Shown piece after piece: positions 43,891-54,884 of a DNA stretch of 64,000 bases (position 1 is the stretch's first letter; each line of letters starts with the position of its first letter). The notes below the pieces were generated by a model. It had not been told where the DNA came from. It worked only from the letters and a program-made list of their open reading frames with translations, and did no database searches. Both the position numbers and the translations under genes were made by a program. The stretch lies in NCBI RefSeq assembly GCF_016920785.2, contig NW_024609880.1:54254121-54318120 (forward strand), read 5' to 3'. Source of the stretch: Ixodes scapularis. Its lineage: Eukaryota; Arthropoda; Arachnida; Ixodida; Ixodidae.

Positions 43891-44869
43891 GTAAAGTTCT
43901 CCCCTCCTTTTCTGCTTCGTCGCGCCTCCTTGGCTATGTTCCAAAATTTACTAGATTCCACTCTAGGGGAAAGGTTCTGTACCTTGGCGTTCGAAAAGTT
44001 ACCCGATTCAAGCGTTGCTCTCTCTGTGCTGTTACTTGACATGATCCGTCGGAGTAACACGCATCCTCTCGAGTGAGATTTGGAACGCAGCTCCCCTTAT
44101 CGCGTACATGCGCGTGTCCCAGGTCGTTCCGCGCGTGTCCCACTTTGCTCCGCCAACACCAGAAGCAAGGCCGAAGCGCCCAGAGACGTGACGTCATCAA
44201 CGTCAGAACGAGAAGGCAATCCTGGAAGTTGGGCTTCTCGTCTTTTACTACGGTGTGTGTTATTGGGCTGGATTTCCTGCGAAAAGACGTACTGCATCGT
44301 GTGGAAGAAGATGGCGGTGCGGCGACATTAGGGGCTTTTCGTCCTTCTGGCTGTAATTTTCAATAGACGAAACTAGTGCCACTAAATAAGCTACGCTTCA
44401 GAGTAACGACACTTGGCCATATTGCGGCTTAAAATCATGGTTGCCAGTTATCTGAAGCTTTATCTGAAATCACAGGAAGCGCTTTCCCGCCCTCCACAAA
44501 TGTTGAAACGGTTCATGAAAGAGCAAAGCAATATCAGTTGAGCATCCTAAGACCGAATCTCATGATGAGGAAGTCAGACTTTTGAATCATGACGATCGGC
44601 AGTTGTGTCTAATCTGCACAAGCACCAAAATGACGGCACCCACAACAATCTTGGGGAACAGAGTGCCGATAGTTTAAGCGCAGCTCGTTTAGGGGCTCTA
44701 GACGGAACGTGAACAAAACGTGTTGCAAAATAGATGTTTAACGTAGATGCCTAAATTTCTCCCCCACATTTTTTAACAAGTTTCGCACAAAAAGCATGCT
44801 TTAGGATTGTAATTTGTAAGCAGTATCTTTTCCTTTTTACGTTAAGATGGGCTAGACCACCGGTTCAGA
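43891..44869. other. Intergenic DNA with no recognised feature
   Basis: A moderately GC-rich patch at 44090-44345 has frames of up to 97 codons on both strands without a family signature. No bounded repeat. Confidence 0.4.
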
Positions 44870-45520
44870 GAGGAAATAAATCATTATATAAGAAAATCAA
44901 ATAAATCTTATTTTATGACTGAAATCAAATTAGTTTTATTGAAATCACCGAAGCTAAAAGAGTAATTTTTATCATCATATGTAGATATGTACATATCATC
45001 ATCATCATCATATGCTCATATATATATACTTTCAAACATAGCAGGTTGATTGACCAATCCGTTAGATCACTGAAAACAGTACGAAACCAAAGATTACCGT
45101 ACCATTAAGCTCTCTAAATACTACAGGTTAATCGACAAATGTTTATAGATACAAACCTGCCATCCTAGAACAAAAGCAGGTGTTTTTTTAGCTAATAAAA
45201 AGGCTCTATTCCCTTTCTCTTTCGCGTTTTGATTTGCTTGCAGTAAGGAACTGACAAACTAACCGGAACGTAGAAAAAAAAAAAAAGCTCAGCGCTTTGA
45301 TTTGCTTAAAAAAGTTGTTCGTGTTCAACCCGCTACAAATCTTTTTGTTTTCCCTTGATGATGGTAAAAAAAAAAAAAACAAGCGCACACTGAGACATTA
45401 AATAATAGACAAACGGTAAATAAATACAAAAATGTATTTTTGAAATTACTTTTACGGGAAAGGTTTGATTTAAACCCTCATAGTAAAGCCGGTGTGATTT
45501 AGATCACGATTTTAAATATT
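44870..45520 (+). repeat. Dispersed repeat family B, copy 3
   Basis: GGTTGATTGACCAATCCGTT then AGATCAC (45044-45070), CAAAGATTA, and CTAGAACAAAAGCAGG follow the order of copy 1. Flanks carry AAATCAAATAAATC and GATTTAAACC, suggesting AT-rich terminal repeats. A (CAT)n run lies at 44995-45012. Confidence 0.5.
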
Positions 45521-46129
45521 CCCTGTACCGATGCGCCGAACCAGGCTCCATCGCCGTCTTACCGCACACCGCTGCCGCCACCATCGTCGACAAAACCACG
45601 TGACCGTGCGCTGTAAGGAATCCGGAACCTCTGCTCTTCCGCAATGCACTCGAGAGGGTCGATCAGTGCAATCTAGGGAGGGGGTCTCGGCCAGTGACGG
45701 GGCTGGTAAGATGTTTAAACAAGAACAAGGCTCTCTGTTTCCCCCAATCTCCATTTACAACGCCTACACACACACACGCAAACACACAAACTCTCTCTCT
45801 CTCTCTGTCTGCGCTGTGGCACTGAGCACCGGTAAATATCAAGTGGTTTGCGGGAGAGTAGCTTCATATTTTTATGGCGATTTCCACTGGTCGTTTTGGA
45901 GCGCGCCTATTTAGCTGGGCGATCGGGATAGAGACGGGAGTGTTCGCCCTGTCGTTTTGGATCAGCTCCCCTTCCACATCACGACTCGGATCCGAGGAAG
46001 TCACCCCGCCGATTTCAGCGGATTCAACTGGAAGCCAGCCTGGCCAGCCCTTGCCGCGCGCACATGACTGCGCTGCGAACAATGGTTACGTTTTCTGGGT
46101 TATACGCATTACATTCAAGTAAAATATGA
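45521..46129. other. Intergenic DNA with CA and CT microsatellites
   Basis: (CA)n around 45766-45790 and (CT)n at 45791-45806. A 127-codon frame over 45531-45914 is arginine/histidine/serine rich and spans the microsatellite, so I do not call it a gene. Confidence 0.5.
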
Positions 46130-46284
46130 TGTATGGTTAGATGGCTATGGCAATGCTCACACTCCGGAGCATCCCTGCCACGCAAAAGATGTTCGTGCGT
46201 TAGTCGCGTATGGCCAATCCTTAGATGGCAGAGAACCTTCTCGTAGAAACTTTCGCGAGGCCCGGCACTCTCCCATTATTCCAG

Positions 46285-46951
46285 TTAGTGCTTCACTGTA
46301 TGTAACTTGTTGTTTACTTCGCGATCCAACTCATGTTGCCATTTCTGCAGAAGGGAAGGTTTCACCGCCTCTTTTGGTGGGATTTTTCTTGTGTCCACAA
46401 AGTGCGTGCCAGCAGAGCGAGCAGCCTGATCTGTCTCCTCGTTATGTGAGATGCCAACGTGACATGGCGCCCAGCAGAAAATAATTTCATACCCATTTTT
46501 GATCGCTGAAATTATATTATGTTGCAGCTGAGCAACCAAAGGGTCTGTGGCTAAATTCAGTAAAACACGGGCTTTTAATGCGCTTAAAGATCGACACTAT
46601 GGAGCGATGAAGTTTTTTCTTCACTGTATATGCCACAGCAAGTATTAAACCGTGCAACTTTACTGTTAAAATTGTGGCCGAAGGGTAAGCCTTTTTTTTT
46701 TTTACATACCGAACAGATAATCCGACCATTGCACAACCAACAAAAAACTCAGTTTCAGTACCATTCGTGTCAATATTGAAGTAATGCCGGTACTGGTTTT
46801 GTATTTCAGAAAATTCTTGTCTTAGCACTTCATCCGGAGTATCGTTGTTTACGTGTTTTGTCAAAGTGAAGTTACAATGAAAAAGGGAATAATCCCACGG
46901 AGCTGCAAAGCTTATGTTCTTTGTCAAAAGGGGGCTTGGGATCAAGGTCAA
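46285..46951 (-). pseudogene. LINE RNase H domain relic
   Basis: Two frames cover the domain. NIDTNGTETEFFVGCAMVGL holds the first catalytic Asp region, HGLILAVAYTV the glutamate-helix position (Glu not obvious), and IIFCWAPCHVGISHNEETDQ followed by AARSA the C-terminal SHVGI.GNE.AD motif, here CHVGISHNEETD. The usual Gly before Asn is His, and the Trp-x-Pro-Ser has become Ala-Pro-Cys. Decayed. Confidence 0.75.
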
Positions 46952-47376
46952 AGCATTCTGCTTCCTTAGTATGCCTCAAAGCAAAGGGAGGGACAATACT
47001 TGGGGCTTATTTTGAAGGTCCTCTCGAACTTAAAGTTTTCAACCGATTCTGGATGGACAGAAACTGACTCACTTAAAGTGAATACATAAACCCCCAAAAC
47101 GAAACGCCTTTTCTCTAGATAATATTCGTTAGTCTCTGCATAGAGGCTGGCAATCGGTGAGCTGCGGAAAGCACCGGTGGCTAGCCGCATCTCCTGATAA
47201 TTAATGGGATCCAACATCTTCGATGCTTGCTGAAGCTTGGGCTCAACCATATACAAAAATGCCATAATCGACTCGGGAGTGAATTACTGAACGATAAATG
47301 CGCCGGAGACAGAGTCGAGCAGAACCCCAAGATTGATGGACAACACTTTGTGAATGTTGAGTGATTTGACGCATTT

Positions 47377-49035
47377 TCATTTTAATTGCTTAATGTGCGA
47401 AACGAACGTTAACTCTGAATGTAATAGAAGGCTTAGAAAATTGTGTTCACTTTTCACCACAATAGAAAGTCCATAGATGGTTAAGGAGGGTTCTTGAAAA
47501 ATGCCTCGCCGACGAGAAAAGCATACATAGACCGTCTTTTCTGTAACAAACGTAAAACCATTCGTATTAGCCCAGCTTGTCAAATTATTGATAGCTACTT
47601 GAACTTTCCTTTAACAAATGGAAAGATTGCATGATGATACTGATGCCTAGAGGTCATCAGCATAGATGAATACTGAACTGAAGAAGGTAGTACACGGGCA
47701 ATGGAGTTCATTTTTATAATAATATGAGGGACACTTAGTACAGAGACAGCAAGTTCTCAATTTTCGGGGAAGGGAAGGGGGGGGGGGTGACACCCCTCCC
47801 TCCCCGGGGAACGTTTGGGACGTCTCTTGAAAAAAGACGTCCCAAACGTGTGTAACCCCTTGGATAACGCAGGATAAGCATGCTGACAGCATGATACCTA
47901 AACAAATGGCTGCTTTTGCGACCGTATAATTTAGCTGTAATTGCAGTTGTGACCAGTAAATTACGTCGTTCAAGCGTACTGATTCTAATGATTTGTTTCA
48001 ACGTTTGGGAAAACAAAATTGGGCTCAGAGAACGTATTATGTTGTATATTTCCGGCTGCAGGTCCGCTAGAGGTGTGACTGTCGTCATTCGCAACTACTT
48101 GCAATGACTTTCGAACGAATTTCCAGCACTAGCCTCTATCGTATTTGCTATTACAGCATAAGGTCTTCGAACAGAACTGCGTAAATAGTTAGGAAAATGT
48201 ATCCACTGGGCGCCAGCTATCGATATGTGTGGGCACCAGGGCGCACAAATAAATTTGTATTTATCCACTGGGCCCCAGCTATCGACATGTGCGGGCACCA
48301 GGGCGCACAGATGAAATTAATGAGGTGCACCCAGAGGTTCCGGAGGCGATTTAACACAAAATGAACGGCACTCTAGATACCTTTTAATGGCGCCGAGTAT
48401 GAACCCATGGAAACCAATGACCACTTAGATCCTGCAGTATTCCGAATCGCAGGGCAGTATTGCACGCCTTCTCGAGAAAAAAAAAAAAAGAAAATACAAA
48501 AAAAGACAGTCATTCATAATAACCCTGAGACGAAGGAAAAATAAAAAAACGGACAGTACACCGAAGTCTCTAACACAGCTTCACCAGCTCGCCTGTGTTT
48601 TTTACCTTTCTTCACAAGAAGACAGTGCTGTTTGTTCACGAACGCCTCTCTCCTGGCTGTTTCAAAACTAACCAAGTGACCTACTGTGGTTCGTGAGGAT
48701 CTCAAACCGCACTGGTGTCTGTTTGGAATATTTTTTTTTTCAAGATATTGCATACGCCTTTTGTTAATCATTCTTTCCAGTGTCTTTGATAGGCGATTAG
48801 TCGAAGCTATTGGCTTGTAGCTAAACGGACATGAAATATCCTTCCCTGGCTTCAGCAGGGGAACTGCGAAGGCAAGCTTCCAAGCGTACGGAATGGCTTT
48901 CAGACCAGAGTTTATTGGAAAGGTACATAACGAGCTCAAGAGTAGAAGGATGAAGATATTGGCGCATAATGTAATTGACTCCACCTGGACCGGGTGCCGT
49001 ATGTTTAGGTAGGCGGAGAACCATTTCAAGTTCAC
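47377..49035 (-). pseudogene. LINE reverse transcriptase relic
   Basis: Pieces in order on the minus strand: LAFAVPLLKPGKDIS, YKPIASTNRLSKTLERMI, QCGLRSSRTTVGHLVSFET with AFVNKQHCL (about 48870-48620); the catalytic YADD (47664-47653); then LTSWANTNGFTFVTEKTVYV and a SIVVKSEHNFLSLLLHSELT thumb segment (47583-47377). Between 48510 and 47700 the frame is lost and extra sequence is present, including C and G runs. Confidence 0.8.
48200..48320. repeat. 62-bp tandem duplication in the LINE relic
   Basis: TATCCACTGGGCGCCAGCTA ... GGGCACCAGGGCGCACA starts at 48200 and again at 48262 with a few changes. On the minus strand the unit reads CAPWCPHISIAGAQWI-like residues, reminiscent of the SHVGIAGN motif of an RNase H, so it may be an inserted fragment of another LINE. 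Confidence 0.8.
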
Positions 49036-49703
49036 GAAATGTGAGTGAGGCGTTATATGGATCTTGAAAACCAGCCGAAATGTAAAAGCCCTTTTTTTTT
49101 TTTTATCTGTCCTTCGTGTCTATGAAATGCAGCTGTGCAGTTTGTCGAACTGGAAACATACTCAAAATGCTCGCCAAAAATATCTGCCTGTTCCTCGAGG
49201 CTTTCAGGGCATACTCAAGTTTTTTGTGAAAAGATGAATGAAAAAAAGCATGGTACGAGCCATTAATTTTATTAACTCAATTCTTACCTTTTTTGGCGTT
49301 GCCTATTCACAGAAAATGCATACTTCTTCCGGCAATGCCTTTTTGACTGCGTACGGACAAATCGTGAAGACAATCTCATTTTTCTGAACGATCGCAGTAA
49401 TAAAGTGTTTGCGCCAGGCGGGAGTCAAAACCAAGCCATTTAGATTATTGGGCGAGTGTGTTTCCGGCATGTCATGATAATTTCTTTTATTGCCAATTTG
49501 ACATTACACGAACACGTACTTTTCAAGTCCAGTAACATTCGCCGAGCATACACAATGACACACTCGATGCGTACAGACCTATTCATGTACACCAGCCAAG
49601 TCTTGACTTGCGTGGAGTGATCACACACATTTTAAACTAACAAGGACGTCCAGGACTGGCAGCCAATCAGGGCGTTTTTCGAAGGTTCCGCAAACCTCTC
49701 AGT

Positions 49704-50253
49704 TGTTGGGTCCTTTTCGGAGCTCCCTTTACTAATAATCCCGCCCGATCGGTATGCGCTCCGCCCGTCACCCAGGGAGTTACACACTGCAACAAGAAGA
49801 CAGCGAATGGGTTTACTGTACCTCTCGGTTGCCGGTCGTCGAGAGCCGGTAGTCCGGGCCCGTCGACCTTTGTTGTCGCCCGTCGATCAGAGCTCACAGT
49901 CGGGGTCCGTGTCCAGGCCTGCGGATCGCCTTTCCCACGCCAGCGCTGCGTAGGCTGGCTGTCCCGGGCTATCAATGCCCGAGTCTCGCTGCGGAACCAC
50001 CCCGGGATCGTCATAGCCCAGGTCATATGGCCCGGGCTCGCCGTTTCCACCGGTCTTGCTCCAGACCTCGCTGGTGGACCGCTCCGGGGTTCGTTATGGG
50101 CCAGGCTAGGCCTAGGCCAGGCAGCTTGGCTTCGACGTTCCTTGTCCAGCTACCAGCCTCCCTCAGCTCGCACTCTCTTGCGCCAGCTCGTGTCTTCTCC
50201 GCCGGCCGCCTGTCACGTGCTCTCTGCCTCGTCTTTCACCCTCGGCTTCCACA
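49704..50253 (-). repeat. 3' LTR (550 bp)
   Basis: Minus strand begins TGTGGAAGCCGAGGGTGAAA and ends AAAAGGACCCAACA, with TG...CA termini. The last six bases differ from the other LTR by one substitution (CAACA versus CCACA). Confidence 0.92.
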
Positions 50254-50272
50254 CTCTCCCCCCCTCAAGGCC
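50254..50272 (-). other. Polypurine tract
   Basis: On the minus strand TTGAGGGGGGGAGAG directly precedes the TGTGG start of the 3' LTR, the position where plus-strand DNA synthesis is primed in LTR retroelements. Confidence 0.85.
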
Positions 50273-52156
50273 CGGACTTCGGGGGACTTCATGAGCCTCA
50301 GGGAGCCGCTGGGCTTCATGGGCGGCCGCTGTTGCTGTTGCCGGAGTGGCCACGTTGCAGCGTCCAAAAGCGGCGTAGGTGGTGGTGGCTAGCGAAGCCG
50401 GCAGACAATGCCGACCTGTCTGTTGCTCGCTGTCCCACTCACGGCGATGCAGCAGGGGGCTTGCTCTAAGCTGGTCCGGCCGACACAGACGGACTTGCCC
50501 CGTTCCGCTTAGAGGTCACAGCGGGCTTAGGACTGCCCGCCTGAACCGTTCGTCAGGCCGAACAACTGTCAGCCACCCTGAGCACTTGGGAAAACGAATG
50601 GCCAGTTTTTTCCTCCCGGTGGGCTTCCTGGGTTACGTCGTCTACGGCAGTTTTTCCAAGAAGCTATTCTGCGCAGAACAAAGTGTTAAAACAACACACA
50701 ACGAACAAGTACTCTGCCGCAGACTGTGGCAGTGGCAATAACCTCCACCGCCTAATTGCTTGCCGACGGGTCCGTGTACCATGCGGCTGACTCAGCAAGT
50801 CTGCATTGCAGAGCTCGCTCCTGGGTCGCCAAGAACAGGGGATTTCTTGTGTTCTACCGCAACCTCATGTTATACGTCTTCCCCATCGCGACAACGGTAA
50901 TATCCTTTAAAGTCAGCGATGTGAACCGGGCAAGCCTCCTCGTTTGTATCTCGCCGAGTAAGCCTAGAAGTAAGACACGACGCTCGCGTCTTTTTACCTC
51001 GGATGCCCTTGTCACCTCGGAGCAAGCGATACGGCAAAACCACTAACCGCGTTGCTCAAAGCGTGAGTTTCCTTCAGAACAGGTAACGATGGCGTAAACC
51101 TAGTCCATCTTTTGCGCAAGCGAAGGGATCCAAAGCCTGTGGCGGGATGACCAAATACCATACCCGCGTTCCGCGACGGCTACATATACCATGTGCTACT
51201 CGATGTAAGCGTCAGCGTCCCATTCCGTCCACGTGCATACGAGCTCTAGGGACTGCTCGGTCCTCGGAGGGGGCGGTAGCTCAGCGAGCAAGCCCGCTTA
51301 AACTGTTCACGCCTCAAGGCAAGCTGGACAGCTATAAACCACCTAAATGTCTACCGCCTCATCCCCGGCCAGGTCGTGACGCGACATAACTTATTAAAAG
51401 TCTTGCTGTCACTGCCACGACCGGCCAGAGTGAAGCCGAAAAGGTATCGTATAAAACATTTCGTAGCTTTCTCGGAACGACCCCCCTCAAGGGAGAGTCG
51501 TCCCTCTGCCCTTCGTCGGTTGTTGGAGTGACGCGAAGCAACTAGCCGTCTTGGCCCAGCGGTTACGAATCATACTGCTCCTCAACTCGCCTGCCAGCGT
51601 TCCCGGTGTCTACTGCAATTTGCGCCAGTTTCCCCAAAACCCGCTGACAATCTCGTCCGCCAGTGTTCCCGGTGTCGACTGCAATTCCCGCAATCTTTCC
51701 GACACCCACTGACAAAAACCCATCTGCAACACGGGCCTCGACAAGCGCTTTCTGGCTCACCGCATCACTCCAAGCCTAAATCCTAAATATGCAATAAGTC
51801 CTGGCTGTTTTCCTTCCTGCCAGTCGCTATCCTGCCTTCGAACCTGCCGTGCCTCTCCTCTGCCTCCGAAGACGACTTCGTTACATCTTAACCGCGCTCC
51901 TCGTGTTCCCCCCGGTTGGGTCACCTTCTGCCAACCACTATGCTGGGGTACCTGAGAAAGCGCGTCCGCAACCTCCTCCTTCGAGACCTTTAAGTACTCG
52001 ATTCGAGGAGACACCTGCTAAGCTCTGCTGGGAGACAAGTCACCAAAATTCCAACATACTTTGTCTCAACGGGCATCGTAAGCGTTAGTGAACAACCCGC
52101 TTAACGAATCCATGGGACTCTCTGGGGACGACTAGAAGCAGAGGCATACCGAACGG
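50273..52156 (-). other. Non-coding interior of the LTR element
   Basis: No gag, protease, reverse transcriptase or integrase motif in any minus-strand frame. The first 400 bases after the primer site could hold a short leader frame (85 codons at 52014-51757), of unknown nature. A diverged 72-bp direct repeat (GTTCCCGGTGTCTACTGCAA, then GTTCCCGGTGTCGACTGCAA) lies at 51598-51700. Confidence 0.75.
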
Positions 52157-52174
52157 GCCCCACGTTGGGCGCCA
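52157..52174 (-). other. Primer binding site, tRNA-Lys
   Basis: Minus strand TGGCGCCCAACGTGGGGC, 18 of 18 complementary to the 3' end of tRNA-Lys as used by many retroelements (established knowledge). It lies 6 bp (TTAAAA) inside the 5' LTR. Confidence 0.93.
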
Positions 52175-52180
52175 TTTTAA

Positions 52181-52730
52181 TGTGGGGTCCTTTTCGGAGC
52201 TCCTTTTACTAATAATCCCGCCCGATCGGTATGCGCTCCGCCCGTCACCCAGGGAGTTATACACTGCAACAAGAAGACAGCGAATGGGTTTACTGTACCT
52301 CTCGGTTGCCGGTCGTCGAGAGCCGGTAGTCCGGGCCCGTCGACCTTTGTTGTCGCCCGTCGATCAGAGCTCACAGTCGGGGTCCGTGTCCAGGCCTGCG
52401 GATCGCCTTTCCCACGCCAGCGCTGCGTAGGCTGGCTGTCCCGGGGTTTCAATGCCCGAGTCTCGCTGCGGAACCACCCCGGGATCGTCATAGCCCAGGT
52501 CATATGGCCCAGGCTCGCCGTTTCCACCGGTCTTGCTCCAGACCTCGCTGGTGGACCGCTCCGGGGTTCGTTATGGGCCAGGCCAGGCCTAGGCCAGGCA
52601 GCTTGGCTTCGACGTTCCTTGTCCAGCTATCAGCCTCCCTCAGCTCGCGCTCTCTCGCGCCAGCTCGTGTCTTCTCCGCCGGCCGCCTGTCACGTGCTCT
52701 CTGCCTCGTCTTTCACCCTCGGCTTCCACA
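52181..52730 (-). repeat. 5' LTR (550 bp)
   Basis: Minus strand begins TGTGGAAGCCGAGGGTGAAA (52730) and ends AAAAGGACCCCACA (52181). Same length as the 3' LTR; differences are mostly transitions. Confidence 0.92.
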
Positions 52731-52900
52731 AAGTTTACGGGTGCTTTGAAAAAAATAGACACACACTGGTCGCGCGTCAACGCCTGCATGCCGTACTGCC
52801 GTACGGCTCAGCGAAGTACTGCGGATCGCGATGACCACGGTTCAATCATAAAAAAAAGGGTCAGTGTTCCCAACTGGCAAGAGACGTGTCCCGTATGCAC

Positions 52901-53354
52901 TTAAAGGGATACTGAACCGAAATTTCGAGCTCGCTAAACAAGGCCGGGCGGATAGGCGGGAAGCTGCAAAACCAAAAAATATCACTCATACGGCGATGTA
53001 TCTAACGGATCGCCGTATTTTTTTGGAAAAGAAGTGCGCGATTGAACCCGGCCGACGAGGCCGTCGACACAAGGGACGTCACGATTCCGATTCTCTCTCC
53101 TCCTCGCTACGTCTCGTCAAGCTGGGGAACAGAGGCGAGGAGGAAAGAAGCGAGGCCGCTTCTCCTCACTCTCAAATTCTCCCGGAGGACAGTTACGTCA
53201 AAGAACTCGCTTGATCGCGCCCTCCTTTCCAAAAGTACGGCCATCCGTTTGAGATATCGATGTACGAGTGATGTTTTGGAGTTCGTGGCGTCCCGTTCAA
53301 CACTTCTGCAGCCTTACTTTGCGAAATCCAAATTTCGGTTCAGTATCCCTTTAA
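52901..53354. mobile_element. MITE with TTAAAGGGATACTGAACCG ends
   Basis: TTAAAGGGATACTGAACCGA then AATTTCG on the left and CGAAATCCAAATTTCGG, TTCAGTATCCCTTTAA on the right. If the outer TTAA is the target duplication, the element is 446 bp with AGGGATACTG ends, as in piggyBac-type MITEs; alternatively TTAA is part of the repeat. The interior is GC-rich and non-coding. Confidence 0.85.
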
Positions 53355-53970
53355 CAGTAGGTCATTTTTCAAGGTTCGCTGGAAAACGTCCCAATAAAAC
53401 ACAGCGTACCAGTAATCCAGGAACACGTGCTCGGTAACTTCGGGTTTCTTACACAACAAACAATTCACAGATCAAGGAACAAACACATGCACCCTTCTGA
53501 TGGAGCCATGCTTTACTGAAAGTGTCCCGATATTGAATTAAAAAAGAGGTCTTTATGTAATCAATTTCTTTACGCGAAAAAGTACGTACTGACCTGTGTA
53601 TGCATTGTATAACATTCTATGCATTGGGGTCGCAGAAGACAAAACAATTAAATATTCCGTAAGCCGTTCTCGCGAAACACTGCACAAATATTCTACAGAA
53701 AAAAAAAAGTTGGAGCTCCAATCCACGCTGTAAAGGCGGTTGGTCAGCGAAGCTGTGCTATCAGCTGCAACGATTGCCGACTGCACTACACGAAATGCCG
53801 CCGCCGTTCGCAGCACGCCGCCGCTGGTCGTATTGCCGTATCTCTTCCCTTTGCCGCTCCTAGTATTCACGCTGCTCCTCGGGAGTCCTAACTATGCGTG
53901 GCCTGTTCATCGCGGTGCTGCAGCAACAGTGAAATCAGTTGCTATACTCCATTTCATCTTACGTTTACGC

Positions 53971-54127
53971 GCAGCGGATGTTACGAGCCATCGCAGCCAA
54001 TCGGAGGCCGTGTGAGTGCCACGTGACCTTAGAGAGGGGGCACAGCGACGCGCAGAAAGCGTATCACGGGTCACGTCCACAGAAAGGTATTGGCTAAGAT
54101 AGCTCGTAGCATCCGCTGCGTCCGGAC
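53971..54127. mobile_element. Fold-back MITE
   Basis: GCAGCGGATGTTACGAGCCA then TCGCAGCCAAT on the left face ATTGGCTAAGATAGCTCGTA, GCATCCGCTGCGTCC on the right. The stem is about 35 bp, with CACGTGACC / GGTCACGTCC nearer the centre. Confidence 0.8.
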
Positions 54128-54224
54128 GTCAGGTGAAACGGGGTATTAGACGGGCTCATCTTTTATATATGAAAGGCTAGTGACGTCACTCCCCACGTCG
54201 CAAGCTGCCGTCGCCGCGGCAGCT

Positions 54225-54790
54225 TGGACAACAGTAATCTTCACCGGGAACGTATGCGGTGAGCGCTACGTGTTTCGCATTGTTTTCAGGAGCTCCTTAT
54301 CATTCATCATATGGTTAGGATGCTTGTTTTATGGTTTTCTTTACTGAAACGAATGTTGTGCTGTATGTTGTGTGCGTGGTGTTTGTACTTTTTGCTTCAA
54401 TCTTCTGAAGTCTTTTCTTTTTTTTTCCTTGAGGACGCCGACACGAAAATACACGCGGGGAGAAGGAACGTGCTTCGCATTGTTCGCAGGCACCGTTGTC
54501 ATCCATTATGCGGTTTGCACTTCACAAGAGGGCTTCGAATGACGTCAACCCCTTTTGAAGCAGCTGCAAACCTAATCTTTACCGGAACGCGTGAAAGAGA
54601 GTGTCCCTATTATTCACACGCGCCTTATCATTCATCGTGTGGTTTTGATGCTTGTTTTATGGTTTTCTTTATTGAAACGGATACTGAGCTGTGTGCTGTA
54701 TGCCTGATTTTAAAGGAGATATTCTGTTTTGCCTTCAATTGTTCGCCGAGAGTTTTTTGCTTACAGCGCCAACGACATGAAAATTTCCTT
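54225..54790 (+). repeat. Two diverged direct repeats, period about 345 bp
   Basis: AATCTTCACCGGGAACG at 54236 recurs as AATCTTTACCGGAACGCG at 54578. TGCTTGTTTTATGGTTTTCT with GAAACGAATGTTGTG at 54321 recurs at 54649, followed in both by CTGTATG. GAGGACGCCGACACGAAAAT (54431) and GCGCCAACGACATGAAAAT (54765) correspond. Non-coding. Confidence 0.8.
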
Positions 54791-54884
54791 GGCTGGTAGA
54801 AGTATACAGCTTCGCTGTAAAATGTGCGGCTGGAAGTCTGTAGGCGCAAACTAATTCTTTTAAGTATGCGTCATTGGCTCAGTT

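Larger units (their letters stand above)
46130..49470 (-). mobile_element. I-type LINE relic with reverse transcriptase and RNase H
   Basis: Read on the minus strand from about 49470 down: a linker with MVLRLPKHTAPGPGGVNYIM, the reverse transcriptase start, a damaged middle, the YADD segment, a thumb region, an RNase H domain and a C-terminal HLRIGHTRLTH-like zinc-finger region near 46180-46230. The RNase H domain after the reverse transcriptase places it in the I group of LINEs. Several stops, frameshifts, a G/C run (47778-47787) and a 62-bp duplication break it. Confidence 0.8.
49704..52730 (-). mobile_element. Complete non-autonomous LTR retroelement (3.03 kb)
   Basis: Two 550-bp LTRs in the same orientation enclose a 1.93-kb interior with an 18-nt tRNA-Lys primer binding site next to the 5' LTR and a polypurine tract next to the 3' LTR; the element reads on the minus strand. 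The interior has no gag or pol frame longer than about 90 codons, so it is a LARD/TRIM-like passenger that would need proteins in trans. LTRs differ at about 10 of 550 positions by eye, so insertion is fairly recent. Flanking pentamers (TCAGT left, AAGTT right) do not match, so no clean target duplication is seen. Confidence 0.92.

Noticed and set aside
45531..45914. 127-codon frame as a gene
   Set aside because: It runs through CA and CT microsatellites and is compositionally biased.
49667..50050. 127-codon minus-strand frame repeated at 52177-52527
   Set aside because: It lies in the two LTRs; the duplication explains its apparent conservation.
49704..52730. Interpretation as a segmental duplication of host DNA
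   Set aside because: TG..CA ends, the tRNA-Lys primer site and the polypurine tract in the correct places show LTRs.
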